A stretch of DNA of 64,000 bases, taken from the NCBI RefSeq assembly GCF_031845305.1, contig NZ_JAVREH010000005.1:62001-126000 (forward strand), written 5' to 3'. This DNA is from Jatrophihabitans_A lederbergiae. Its GTDB lineage: Bacteria > Actinomycetota > Actinomycetes > Mycobacteriales > Jatrophihabitantaceae. A program made the position numbers and the translations under genes. Shown in pieces: positions 48,275 through 55,885 of the stretch; the stretch's first letter is position 1, and each line of letters begins with the position of its first letter. Under the pieces are notes generated by a model that was not told where the DNA came from, did no database searches, and worked only from the letters and a program-made list of their open reading frames with translations.

Positions 48275-49381
48275 ATGCATCCGGAAGCGCTTCGTCCAGA
48301 GTCCGTCCTGGTTTCCGCCGGCCGCCCCGAGCGGCATCCGGACGAGCCGATGAACCAGCCGGTCGTACTCTCCTCCACCTTCCACGCCGGTGGTGACCGT
48401 CCGTACGGGCGAGAGGGCAACGACACGATCACCGCGCTCGAGACGGCGCTCGGCGCACTCGATGGTGGGACCGCCACCACCTTCTCGTCGGGGATGGCCG
48501 CGAGCACGGCACTGATCGAGGGCCTGCCGGTCGGCTCCGTGGTGGTGCTGCCCAGCAGCTTCTTCAACTACCACCGGACGTTGCTCGACGAGCAGGTTCG
48601 GCTCGGCCGGCTGTCGTTGCGCATCGTCGACATCCTCGACACGGAGGCGACCACAGCCGGCCTCGACGGAGCGTCCCTGCTGTGGTTGGAACTCCCGACC
48701 AACCCGATGCTCGCCGTACCGGACCTGCCGGCGTTGGCCGCCGCTGCTCGTACCCACGGCGTAGTGAGCGTGGTCGACGCGACCCTGGCCACGCCGCTGG
48801 GTATTCGACCGCTGGAGCACGGCGTCGACATCGTGATGCACTCGGCAACCAAGTGGATAGCCGGTCACAGCGACCTGGTGATGGGCGTGCTGACCGCCCG
48901 CGACGAGAAGGCGGCCCAGCGGATCCGGAACCGGCGCACACTCACCGGCGCGGTTCCGGGTGCCCTGGAGGGCTACCTCGCGCTGCGCGGGCTCCGGACG
49001 CTGGCCGTTCGCCTGGAGCGGGCCTGCGCCAACGCTGCCGTACTGGCCGAGCGCCTCGATGCACACCCGGCAGTGCGAACGGTGCACTACCTCGGCCGGC
49101 CCGACCACCCGCAGGCGGATCGCATCGCCATGTTGCTCGACAACCACGGTGGGCTGGTCTCCTTCGAGCTGGAGTCGGTCGAGCGCGCAGATCGGCTGTG
49201 CGCGGCCGTCCGGCTGATCAGCCACGCGACAAGCCTGGGCGGCGTCGAGTCGCTGATCGAGCGTCGCGGCGGTTACCCGGGCGAGGCCGCCCAGGGCACG
49301 CCGGCGACGCTGGTGCGGTTGTCAGTGGGTATCGAGCACGTCGAAGATCTCTGGACGGACCTGGCGCGGGCTCTCGGCTGA
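48275..49381 (+). CDS. PLP-dependent Cys/Met metabolism enzyme, cystathionine gamma-lyase/synthase-like
   Basis: A 368-residue fold-type I PLP enzyme of the Cys/Met metabolism family. The PLP lysine is in MHSATKWIAGHSDLVMG. FSSGMAASTAL binds the phosphate, and WLELPTNPML carries conserved residues. SLGGVESLIERR is the C-terminal signature. It acts in trans-sulfuration, most likely as cystathionine gamma-lyase or gamma-synthase. It is transcribed against the surrounding isp and cysS genes, an insertion relative to the mycobacterial order. Confidence 0.9.
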   Translation: MHPEALRPESVLVSAGRPERHPDEPMNQPVVLSSTFHAGGDRPYGREGNDTITALETALGALDGGTATTFSSGMAASTALIEGLPVGSVVVLPSSFFNYHRTLLDEQVRLGRLSLRIVDILDTEATTAGLDGASLLWLELPTNPMLAVPDLPALAAAARTHGVVSVVDATLATPLGIRPLEHGVDIVMHSATKWIAGHSDLVMGVLTARDEKAAQRIRNRRTLTGAVPGALEGYLALRGLRTLAVRLERACANAAVLAERLDAHPAVRTVHYLGRPDHPQADRIAMLLDNHGGLVSFELESVERADRLCAAVRLISHATSLGGVESLIERRGGYPGEAAQGTPATLVRLSVGIEHVEDLWTDLARALG

Positions 49382-49433
49382 GCTTCGGTGTTTCAGCTGC
49401 GGGTGTTCAGCTTCGGTGTTTCAGGTGCGCGGT

Positions 49434-49907
49434 TCAGCGGACGATCAGGGCGGTCGCCATGGCAGCGATACCCTCGCCGCGGCCGGTCAACCCGAGGCCA
49501 TCGGTGGTCGTCGCGGACAGGGTGACCGGAGCCCCGACGACATCGCTCAACAGCGCCTCGGCATCCATTCGACGCGGCCCCAGCCTGGGGCGGTTGCCGA
49601 TCAGCTGCACCACCACGTTGCCCACCGTCCAGCCGGCGTCACGGAGCCTGCGCACCACCTCGCTGAGCAGTTCGATGCCGGACGCGCCGGCCAGCGCCGG
49701 GTCGGAAATCCCGAAGACGGCGCCGAGGTCACCAAGGGCCGCCGCCGAGAGCAAGGCGTCGCAAGCCGCGTGACAGACCACGTCCCCGTCCGAATGCCCG
49801 GCGCAACCATCCGTGTCCGGCCAGAACAGGCCGGCTATCCAACACTCGCGGCCGGGTTCGACCGGGTGCACATCCACCCCGACGCCCACTCTCGGCAGAC
49901 CGGTCAC
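49434..49907 (-). CDS. ispF: 2-C-methyl-D-erythritol 2,4-cyclodiphosphate synthase
   Basis: A 157-residue IspF, fifth enzyme of the MEP isoprenoid pathway: it cyclises CDP-ME-2-phosphate and releases CMP. The metal-binding motif GVDVHPVEPG, AGHSDGDVVCHAACDALL and FGISDP are present, as is the C-terminal TTDGLGLTGRGEGIAAMA. The GTG start overlaps the ispD stop (GTGA), giving a translationally coupled pair. Confidence 0.97.
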   Translation of the reverse strand: MTGLPRVGVGVDVHPVEPGRECWIAGLFWPDTDGCAGHSDGDVVCHAACDALLSAAALGDLGAVFGISDPALAGASGIELLSEVVRRLRDAGWTVGNVVVQLIGNRPRLGPRRMDAEALLSDVVGAPVTLSATTTDGLGLTGRGEGIAAMATALIVR

Positions 49908-50593
49908 CGCGTCACCAGCAACTGTGCGAGTGCGAGGTCGTGCGGAGTGGTGATCTTGAACGCCGCGGGTGAGCCCGGCACGGTATGCACCACGTACCCG
50001 GCGGCTTCCATCACGCCGGCATCGTCGGTGATCTCGTGGAGCCCCTGGTCGAGGGCGGCACGATGTGCGCTGAGCAGAGCTGACCGCCGGAAGCCTTGCG
50101 GCGTCTGAACCGCCCTCAGTTCGGAACGGTCGAGTGTGCCCGTGACGAGTCCGGACGGGTCGACGCGCTTGATTGTGTCGGGAACCGGAAGGACCGGGAT
50201 CACGGCGTCCGCTCCCTGCCGCAAAGCCGCGACCACCGAGCCGATCACGTCAGCCGGAACCAATGGGCGTGCGGCGTCGTGGATGAGAACAAATTCGGTC
50301 TCGCCAGGGAGCGCTGCCAGGCCGGAACGGACCGACTGCTGCCTGCTGATTCCCCCTGGGACGACCACCACCCGGTCGCCGAGCCGCTCAGCCAGCGCCG
50401 TCGCCTGAGCTGAGCCAACGCCGGGTTCCGCGGGAGCGACGATCACCACGCTCGAGACGTCAGGGTGCCCGTTGAAGGCATCCACTGCCCAGTCGAGTAT
50501 CGGTCGGCCCTGTAGGGCCACGAAGGCCTTGGGAATTCCAGCGCCAAGCCGCTCGCCAGAGCCAGCAGCGACGATCACGACGGCAACGGTCAT
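49904..50593 (-). CDS. ispD: 2-C-methyl-D-erythritol 4-phosphate cytidylyltransferase
   Basis: A 229-residue IspD, third MEP-pathway enzyme. The CTP-binding loop VIVAAGSGERLGAGIPKAF, HDAARPLVP and TLDRSELRAVQTPQGFR are clear. It lies downstream of carD but is separated by a strong hairpin, so some transcription probably starts between them or reads through. Confidence 0.97.
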   Translation of the reverse strand: MTVAVVIVAAGSGERLGAGIPKAFVALQGRPILDWAVDAFNGHPDVSSVVIVAPAEPGVGSAQATALAERLGDRVVVVPGGISRQQSVRSGLAALPGETEFVLIHDAARPLVPADVIGSVVAALRQGADAVIPVLPVPDTIKRVDPSGLVTGTLDRSELRAVQTPQGFRRSALLSAHRAALDQGLHEITDDAGVMEAAGYVVHTVPGSPAAFKITTPHDLALAQLLVTR

Positions 50594-50624
50594 AGCGCGG
50601 ACGGTATCCGAGGCCCTAACGAAT

Positions 50625-50655
50625 AATGCGGCCCGGGAGTAACCCGGGCCGCATT
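50625..50655 (-). terminator. hairpin terminator after carD
   Basis: AATGCGGCCCGGG (50625-50637) and CCCGGGCCGCATT (50643-50655) form a perfect 13-bp stem with a five-base loop, eight bases after the carD stop on the minus strand. Only a weak T content follows. Confidence 0.85.
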
Positions 50656-50662
50656 GACGACG

Positions 50663-51154
50663 TTATGCGACGGCTTCGGTGAGCACCTCGTCGAGAACGA
50701 GTTCTGCCTTGTCCTCATTGGTGCCTTCGGCCAGCGCCAATTCGCTTACGAGGATCTGACGGGCCTTTGCTAACATCCGCTTCTCGCCAGCGGAAAGTCC
50801 ACGGTCCTTCTCGCGCCGCCAGAGATCACGAACCACCTCGGCGACTTTGTTCACGTCGCCCGAGGCGAGCTTCTCGCCGTTCGCCTTGTAGCGACGGGAC
50901 CAGTTCGTCGGCTCCTCGGTGTGGGGCGCACGAAGCACCTCGAACACCCGGTCCAATCCCTCTTGACCGACAACGTCTCGCACACCGACAATCTCGGCAT
51001 TATCGGCAGGGACGCGAACCGTTAAATCGCCCTGCTGAACTTTGAGTACGAGATAAAGACGGTCCTTCCCTGCGACGACGCGCGTCTCGATTGCCTCGAT
51101 TTTGGCAGCGCCATGGTGCGGATAAACTACGGTCTCGCCAACCTCAAAAGTCAT
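50663..51154 (-). CDS. carD: CarD-family RNA polymerase-binding transcription factor
   Basis: A 163-residue CarD, an essential actinobacterial protein that binds RNA polymerase beta and stabilises open complexes at rRNA and other promoters. MTFEVGETVVYPHHGAAKIE begins the Tudor-like RNA-polymerase-interacting domain. The helical DNA-binding domain ends with EKRMLAKARQILVSELALA. The N-terminal Met chosen is the family start; the longer frame is not conserved. It lies between ispD and the divergent LpqE-like gene as in mycobacteria. Confidence 0.96.
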   Translation of the reverse strand: MTFEVGETVVYPHHGAAKIEAIETRVVAGKDRLYLVLKVQQGDLTVRVPADNAEIVGVRDVVGQEGLDRVFEVLRAPHTEEPTNWSRRYKANGEKLASGDVNKVAEVVRDLWRREKDRGLSAGEKRMLAKARQILVSELALAEGTNEDKAELVLDEVLTEAVA

Positions 51155-51422
51155 AGAGGCAACCCCTTCCGGTGACTCAAGGATAACACGTGGCCCCGAC
51201 ACGCCGAGAGTGCTCGTCGGCTGCCTGAATCCGGTCGTGTGGTAGCAACCCATCGCGGTTCAGGCACAGCCAGCGCCCTATTCGTCACGGCCACGAGCCG
51301 GATCGCTAGGCTGGACCTGGTTGCCCGATCGCTCGACCTCAGCCGGCTGGGACGACCCGCGAGCACCGCACGTGCGGACTGGTGTTGAGCATCGCACGAC
51401 CGGACAGGTCAGAGGAGTAACC

Positions 51423-52148
51423 GTGGGCAGCGAGACGCGCAAACGTAGGGGTTCACTGCGTCGGCTGGGTGCCGGCCTGGTGGCGAGTGCCGCTGCCGCG
51501 GCGTTGCTCACCGGCTGCGCGGCCGGACAGGTCGCCCAGACGGTGGACCAGTACCCGGTCGTCGACGGCGCCGCGGGCAACGCCGGGCAGCTCCTGATCC
51601 GCAATGCGGGCATCGCGCCGCCGTCAGGGATCAACGGGTACGCCAAGGGCGGCACGGCGACACTCCAGCTGGTGGTCGTCAACGGCACCAACAAGGACGA
51701 CCGGCTCGTCTCGGCCAGTTCACCGGTCGCGGGCGGCGTGGTGTTGAGCGCGGCGGGGCTTCCCGAGGGCATTAGCGCCGCGACGTCGAGCGAGTCCGCC
51801 AGCGTGTCCCTGTCGCCGAGCAGCACGGTCACCGGCACCCCCGCTGCCAAGGGATCCGCGTCCGGGGCGCGGACCTCGGCCAGCCGGTCCGCTCCCGCGG
51901 CATCGGGGGCCGGCACCGGTACGCCGATCGAGGTACGCGCGGACCAGGTCGTACAGGTCGGTTTCAGTGTGGTGGGGCCGAACATCGTCCTGACCGGCCT
52001 GAACTCTGCCCTGCTGCCCTCGCAGACGGTGCCGATGACGTTCAGGTTCGCCAGCGGCGCCTCGCTCAGCCTCGCGCTTCCGGTGAAGCTCAGCAGCGCA
52101 TCACCGTCGCGGCCGGTTGTCAGTGCGGCAACCGCGCCCAACGAGTAA
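51423..52148 (+). CDS. LpqE-like lipoprotein
   Basis: A 241-residue lipoprotein. A basic leader (RKRRGSLRR) precedes a hydrophobic stretch and lipobox LLTGC at about 28-32. The mature part has an N-terminal beta-rich domain (AGNAGQLLIRNAGIAPP, then TATLQLVVVNGTNKDDRLVSA). A Ser/Ala/Gly-rich insert of about 50 residues follows, and a C-terminal VGFSVVGPNIVLTGLNS strand region. The fold may resemble copper-chaperone PCuAC-type lipoproteins. Position between carD and radA matches LpqE of M. tuberculosis. The GTG has GGAG four bases before it. Role unknown. Confidence 0.8.
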   Translation: MGSETRKRRGSLRRLGAGLVASAAAAALLTGCAAGQVAQTVDQYPVVDGAAGNAGQLLIRNAGIAPPSGINGYAKGGTATLQLVVVNGTNKDDRLVSASSPVAGGVVLSAAGLPEGISAATSSESASVSLSPSSTVTGTPAAKGSASGARTSASRSAPAASGAGTGTPIEVRADQVVQVGFSVVGPNIVLTGLNSALLPSQTVPMTFRFASGASLSLALPVKLSSASPSRPVVSAATAPNE

Positions 52149-52249
52149 CAGTTCCCGCGCTCGCCAGTCGCCGCACGGCGTGGCGGCGGAACGGGACCGG
52201 CCGGCGGCGTGGCCCCGTTCTGTCGGCGGCACCCGGTAGCGTCGCCCGC

Positions 52250-53653
52250 GTGACCAAGCCGTCGGGGACCTCAGCCGCCAAGCAACAGGCCAAGCGCGCT
52301 CCGACGTCCTACGCCTGCGCCGAATGCGGCATGACGTCGATCCGCTGGGTCGGCCGCTGCCCCGAATGCCAGGCCTGGGGCACCATGGCCGAAGAGGGTG
52401 CGCGCGCTCCCGCCCTGGCGATGCCGGCGCTGGTGACACCCCGAAACGCTGCCCAGTCCATCAGCCGGCCGGATGTGGCTGTCGCCAAGGCCAGGCCGAC
52501 CGGTATCGCCGAACTCGACCGCGTTCTCGGTGGCGGCCTGGTACCCGGCGCGGTGCTGTTGCTGGCCGGCGAGCCAGGGGTCGGCAAGTCCACGCTCCTC
52601 CTCGAGGTCGGTCAGAAGTTCGCCCAGCAGAACGGCTCCCCGGCCCTCATCGTGACCGGCGAAGAGTCCACCTCGCAGGTGCGGGCCCGTGCTGAGCGAA
52701 CCCATACGATGCACGCCGAGCTGTTCCTGGCCGCCGAGAACGACCTCGGCGCGGTGCTCTCCCACCTGGACGAGGTCAAGCCCGGCCTGCTGATCCTCGA
52801 CTCCGTGCAGACCATCGCCTCCTCCACGGTGGACGGTGTCGTGGGCGGCGTTCCACAGATCAGGGCCGTCACCGCGGCCATCACCGCGGTCGCGAAGGAG
52901 CGGGGCATCGCCACCGTCCTGGTCGGGCACGTCACCAAGGACGGTTCCATTGCCGGGCCGCGGGCCTTGGAACACCTCGTCGACGTGGTGCTGTACTTCG
53001 AAGGCGACCGGCACACCTCGTTGCGCATGCTGCGCGCGATCAAGAACCGCTATGGGGCCACGGACGAGGTCGGTTGCTTCGAGATGCACGAAGAGGGCAT
53101 CGACGAGCTGGTCGACCCGTCCGGGCTGTTCGTCAGCAACCGCGACATCGCCGTACCGGGGACCTGCGTGACGGTTACGGTGACGGGGCGCCGGCCGCTG
53201 CTGTCCGAAGTGCAGTCCCTCGTCGCCGCGTACAGCAGTGCCGGTTCCGCCCGCCGGTCCGTCACCGACCTCGACGCGTCCCGGGTGAACATGCTGCTCG
53301 CCGTGCTCGGCCGGCATGCCGGCGTCCAGCTCGGTGACCGCGATGTGTACGCGGCCAGCGTCGGCGGCATCAAGATCACCGAACCGTCGGTGGATCTGGC
53401 CGTGCTGCTCGCCATCGCGTCGGCGGCGAAGGACATCGCCCTGCCCAGCACCCTGTGCGCCATCGGGGAGGTCTCCTTGACCGGCGACATCCGGCGCGTC
53501 AGCAGCGTGCAGCGACGGTTGAGCGAGGCGGGCCGGTTGGGCTTCCGCAAGGCGCTGGTGCCGCAGGGGTCGGACTGGTCCCACATCGCCGGCATGAAGG
53601 TGATCGAGGTGCCGACCGTCTCGAAGGCCTGGGACTTCGTGGCTCAGTTGTGA
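52250..53653 (+). CDS. radA: DNA repair protein RadA
   Basis: A 467-residue RadA, a RecA-like ATPase that drives branch migration in recombination. A four-Cys zinc finger (Cys23, 26, 37, 40) is followed by Walker A GEPGVGKST, the KNRYG motif (IKNRYGATDE) and a C-terminal Lon-like domain (VGGIKITEPSVDLAVLLAIASA). The start is GTG. It is followed by disA 90 bases downstream, the usual actinobacterial pair. Confidence 0.96.
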   Translation: MTKPSGTSAAKQQAKRAPTSYACAECGMTSIRWVGRCPECQAWGTMAEEGARAPALAMPALVTPRNAAQSISRPDVAVAKARPTGIAELDRVLGGGLVPGAVLLLAGEPGVGKSTLLLEVGQKFAQQNGSPALIVTGEESTSQVRARAERTHTMHAELFLAAENDLGAVLSHLDEVKPGLLILDSVQTIASSTVDGVVGGVPQIRAVTAAITAVAKERGIATVLVGHVTKDGSIAGPRALEHLVDVVLYFEGDRHTSLRMLRAIKNRYGATDEVGCFEMHEEGIDELVDPSGLFVSNRDIAVPGTCVTVTVTGRRPLLSEVQSLVAAYSSAGSARRSVTDLDASRVNMLLAVLGRHAGVQLGDRDVYAASVGGIKITEPSVDLAVLLAIASAAKDIALPSTLCAIGEVSLTGDIRRVSSVQRRLSEAGRLGFRKALVPQGSDWSHIAGMKVIEVPTVSKAWDFVAQL

Positions 53654-53743
53654 CCCCCTCGCGACACCGCCGCAGACACGGGTGTAAGCCGTGGCTCATA
53701 GAATGTCTGGCAGGTTCAAGATCATTCTGAGGAGAGTCAGTTC

Positions 53744-54823
53744 GTGGCAGTTAGTGATCGCGATGAGGTGCTGCGGTCTGTGCTCGCGTCACTGGCTCCC
53801 GGCACAGACATTCGTGACGGCCTCGAGCGCATTCTTCGTGGCAACACCGGCGCGCTGATCGTCCTGGGCAGTGACAAGACGGTCGACTCGCTGTGCACCG
53901 GCGGGTTCCCGATCGACATCGAGTTCGCGGCAACCGGGCTCCGGGAGCTGGCGAAGATGGACGGCGCCGTCGTGCTGAGTACGGACCTCTCGCGCATCGT
54001 GCGCGCCGCCACCCACCTGATGCCCGACCCCGGCATCCCGACCGAGGAATCCGGCACCCGGCACCGCACCGCCCAGCGCGTGGCGCAGCAGACCGGTTAC
54101 CCGGTGATCTCGGTGTCCCAGTCGATGAAGATCATCAGCCTCTACCTCGGGGCACGCAGACACGTCTTGGAGAATTCGACATCCCTGCTGTCCAGGGCGA
54201 ACCAGGCCGTCGCCACGCTCGAGCGGTACAAATCCCGGCTGGACGAGGTCTCGCAGACCCTGTCCGCGCTGGAGATCGAAGACCTGGTCACCGTCCGGGA
54301 CGCCACCGCGGTGTCGCAGCGGCTCGAGATGGTCAGCCGGATCGCCGACGAGATCTCCGGTTACGGCGCGGAACTCGGCACCGACGGGCGGCTGCTCTCG
54401 CTGCAGCTGGAAGAGCTGATGGCCGGCGTGGGCAGCGACCGGGAACTCGTCGCGCAGGACTACCTGCCGGCCAGCCGCCGCAACCGCACGGTGGAGCAGG
54501 CGTTGGACGACCTGGCCCAGCTGTCCGCGGCGGAGCTGCTGGATCTTTCCAGTGTCGCCAAGGCGTTGGGGTATCCGGCCGCGCCCGAGACGTTGGACGC
54601 GACCGTGAGCCCACGCGGGTACCGGTTGCTGTCGCGCGTTCCCCGGCTGCCCAACATGGTGCTCACCCGGATCGTCGAGCACTTCGGCAGCCTGCAGAAG
54701 GTGCTGGCCGCCACGGTCGACGAACTGCAGAACGTCGAAGGCGTCGGCGATGCCCGGGCACGATCCATCCGCGAGGCGCTGTCCCGGCTGGCCGACGCAT
54801 CCATCATCGAGCGCTACACGTAG
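53744..54823 (+). CDS. disA: diadenylate cyclase DisA
   Basis: A 359-residue DNA-integrity scanning protein that makes cyclic di-AMP from two ATP. The catalytic DGA is at 73-75 and RHRTA at 106-110. A helical linker follows and the C-terminal helix-hairpin-helix DNA-binding region is near NVEGVGDARARSIREALSRL. The octameric enzyme scans DNA and its cyclase activity is tuned by branched DNA and RadA. GTG start. It precedes mutY by six bases. Confidence 0.97.
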   Translation: MAVSDRDEVLRSVLASLAPGTDIRDGLERILRGNTGALIVLGSDKTVDSLCTGGFPIDIEFAATGLRELAKMDGAVVLSTDLSRIVRAATHLMPDPGIPTEESGTRHRTAQRVAQQTGYPVISVSQSMKIISLYLGARRHVLENSTSLLSRANQAVATLERYKSRLDEVSQTLSALEIEDLVTVRDATAVSQRLEMVSRIADEISGYGAELGTDGRLLSLQLEELMAGVGSDRELVAQDYLPASRRNRTVEQALDDLAQLSAAELLDLSSVAKALGYPAAPETLDATVSPRGYRLLSRVPRLPNMVLTRIVEHFGSLQKVLAATVDELQNVEGVGDARARSIREALSRLADASIIERYT

Positions 54824-54829
54824 CAGCCG

Positions 54830-55741
54830 ATGCACGACCCCGACTTCCGCACCGAGCCCGCCCCGGGCGCACTGACGCCCCTGGCCGAGATCGTCACCGG
54901 GTGGTTCACCGAGTCCGCCCGCAACCTTCCGTGGCGTCACCCCGGAACCACGGCATGGTCGGTCCTGGTCAGCGAGGTGATGCTCCAGCAGACGCCGGTG
55001 AGCCGCGTCCTGCCGGTGTACGAGCAATGGCTGGGACGCTGGCCGACGCCCGCCGCACTAGCTGCAGACTCCGCTGGGGAGGCCGTGCGGCTGTGGGGCA
55101 AACTCGGCTACCCGCGACGGGCGCTGCGATTGCACGCCTGTGCCGTCGCGATCACCCGCAAGCACGGCGGGGTAGTGCCGGACGGTCTCACTGAGCTGTT
55201 GTCACTGCCCGGCGTCGGCGAGTACACCGCGCGCGCCGTCCAGGCATTCGCATACGGCAGGCGGGCAGCCGTGGTGGACACCAACGTCCGGCGGGTGCTG
55301 GCCCGGGCAGTGGGCGGTCAGGCCCAGGCCGGTCCGCCGTCGACGACCAGGGACCTGGCCGCCATGGAGGCTGTCCTGCCGGACGCTGACACCGCTGCCG
55401 CCCTCTTCTGCGCGGCGATGATGGAACTGGGCGCTGTCGTGTGCACGTCCGCCTCGCCGTCCTGTGCGTCGTGCCCCGTACTTGGCGTGTGCGCCTGGCG
55501 GCTGGCGGGCTCGCCCGCCTACGACGGCCCGGTCGCCAGGCCGCAACGCTTCGCCGGCACCGACCGCCAGGTCCGGGGGCTGCTGATGGACGTGCTCCGC
55601 TCCGCTCACCACCCGGTTCCGCAGAGCGCGCTCGACGTGGTGTGGCCGGTGGATGCCCAGCGGCAGCGAGCACAGGACGCCCTGGTGGCGGATGGGCTCA
55701 TCGATCCGCTGCCGGACGGCCGCTTCGCGCTGCCGGCATAA
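54830..55741 (+). CDS. mutY: A/G-specific adenine DNA glycosylase
   Basis: A 303-residue MutY, which removes adenine opposite 8-oxoguanine. Catalytic Glu49 (SEVMLQQT), helix-hairpin-helix LPGVGEYTA at 126-134 and Asp150 (VVDTNV) are present. The [4Fe-4S] loop is Cys205-x6-Cys212-x2-Cys215-x5-Cys221. A shortened C-terminal domain follows. It is in one operon with radA and disA, a DNA-repair set. Confidence 0.95.
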   Translation: MHDPDFRTEPAPGALTPLAEIVTGWFTESARNLPWRHPGTTAWSVLVSEVMLQQTPVSRVLPVYEQWLGRWPTPAALAADSAGEAVRLWGKLGYPRRALRLHACAVAITRKHGGVVPDGLTELLSLPGVGEYTARAVQAFAYGRRAAVVDTNVRRVLARAVGGQAQAGPPSTTRDLAAMEAVLPDADTAAALFCAAMMELGAVVCTSASPSCASCPVLGVCAWRLAGSPAYDGPVARPQRFAGTDRQVRGLLMDVLRSAHHPVPQSALDVVWPVDAQRQRAQDALVADGLIDPLPDGRFALPA

Positions 55742-55833
55742 CCGCCGGTCGGTTCAACGCCCGGCCGGCCCAACGGGCCGCGCGGGCTTCCCAACAGCCC
55801 GCTGAGGCCTGAGCGCACCAGCTGGGAACAACA

Positions 55834-55869
55834 GCAGGCCCCGGTCAGTCGAAACTGACCGGGGCCTGC
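55834..55869. terminator. bidirectional hairpin between mutY and clpC
   Basis: A perfect 16-bp inverted repeat (55834-55849 and 55854-55869, core GGCCCCGGTCAGT) with a CGAA tetraloop, between the convergent mutY and clpC genes. It can serve both strands. Confidence 0.9.
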
Positions 55870-55885
55870 GGTGCGCTGTGCGGAG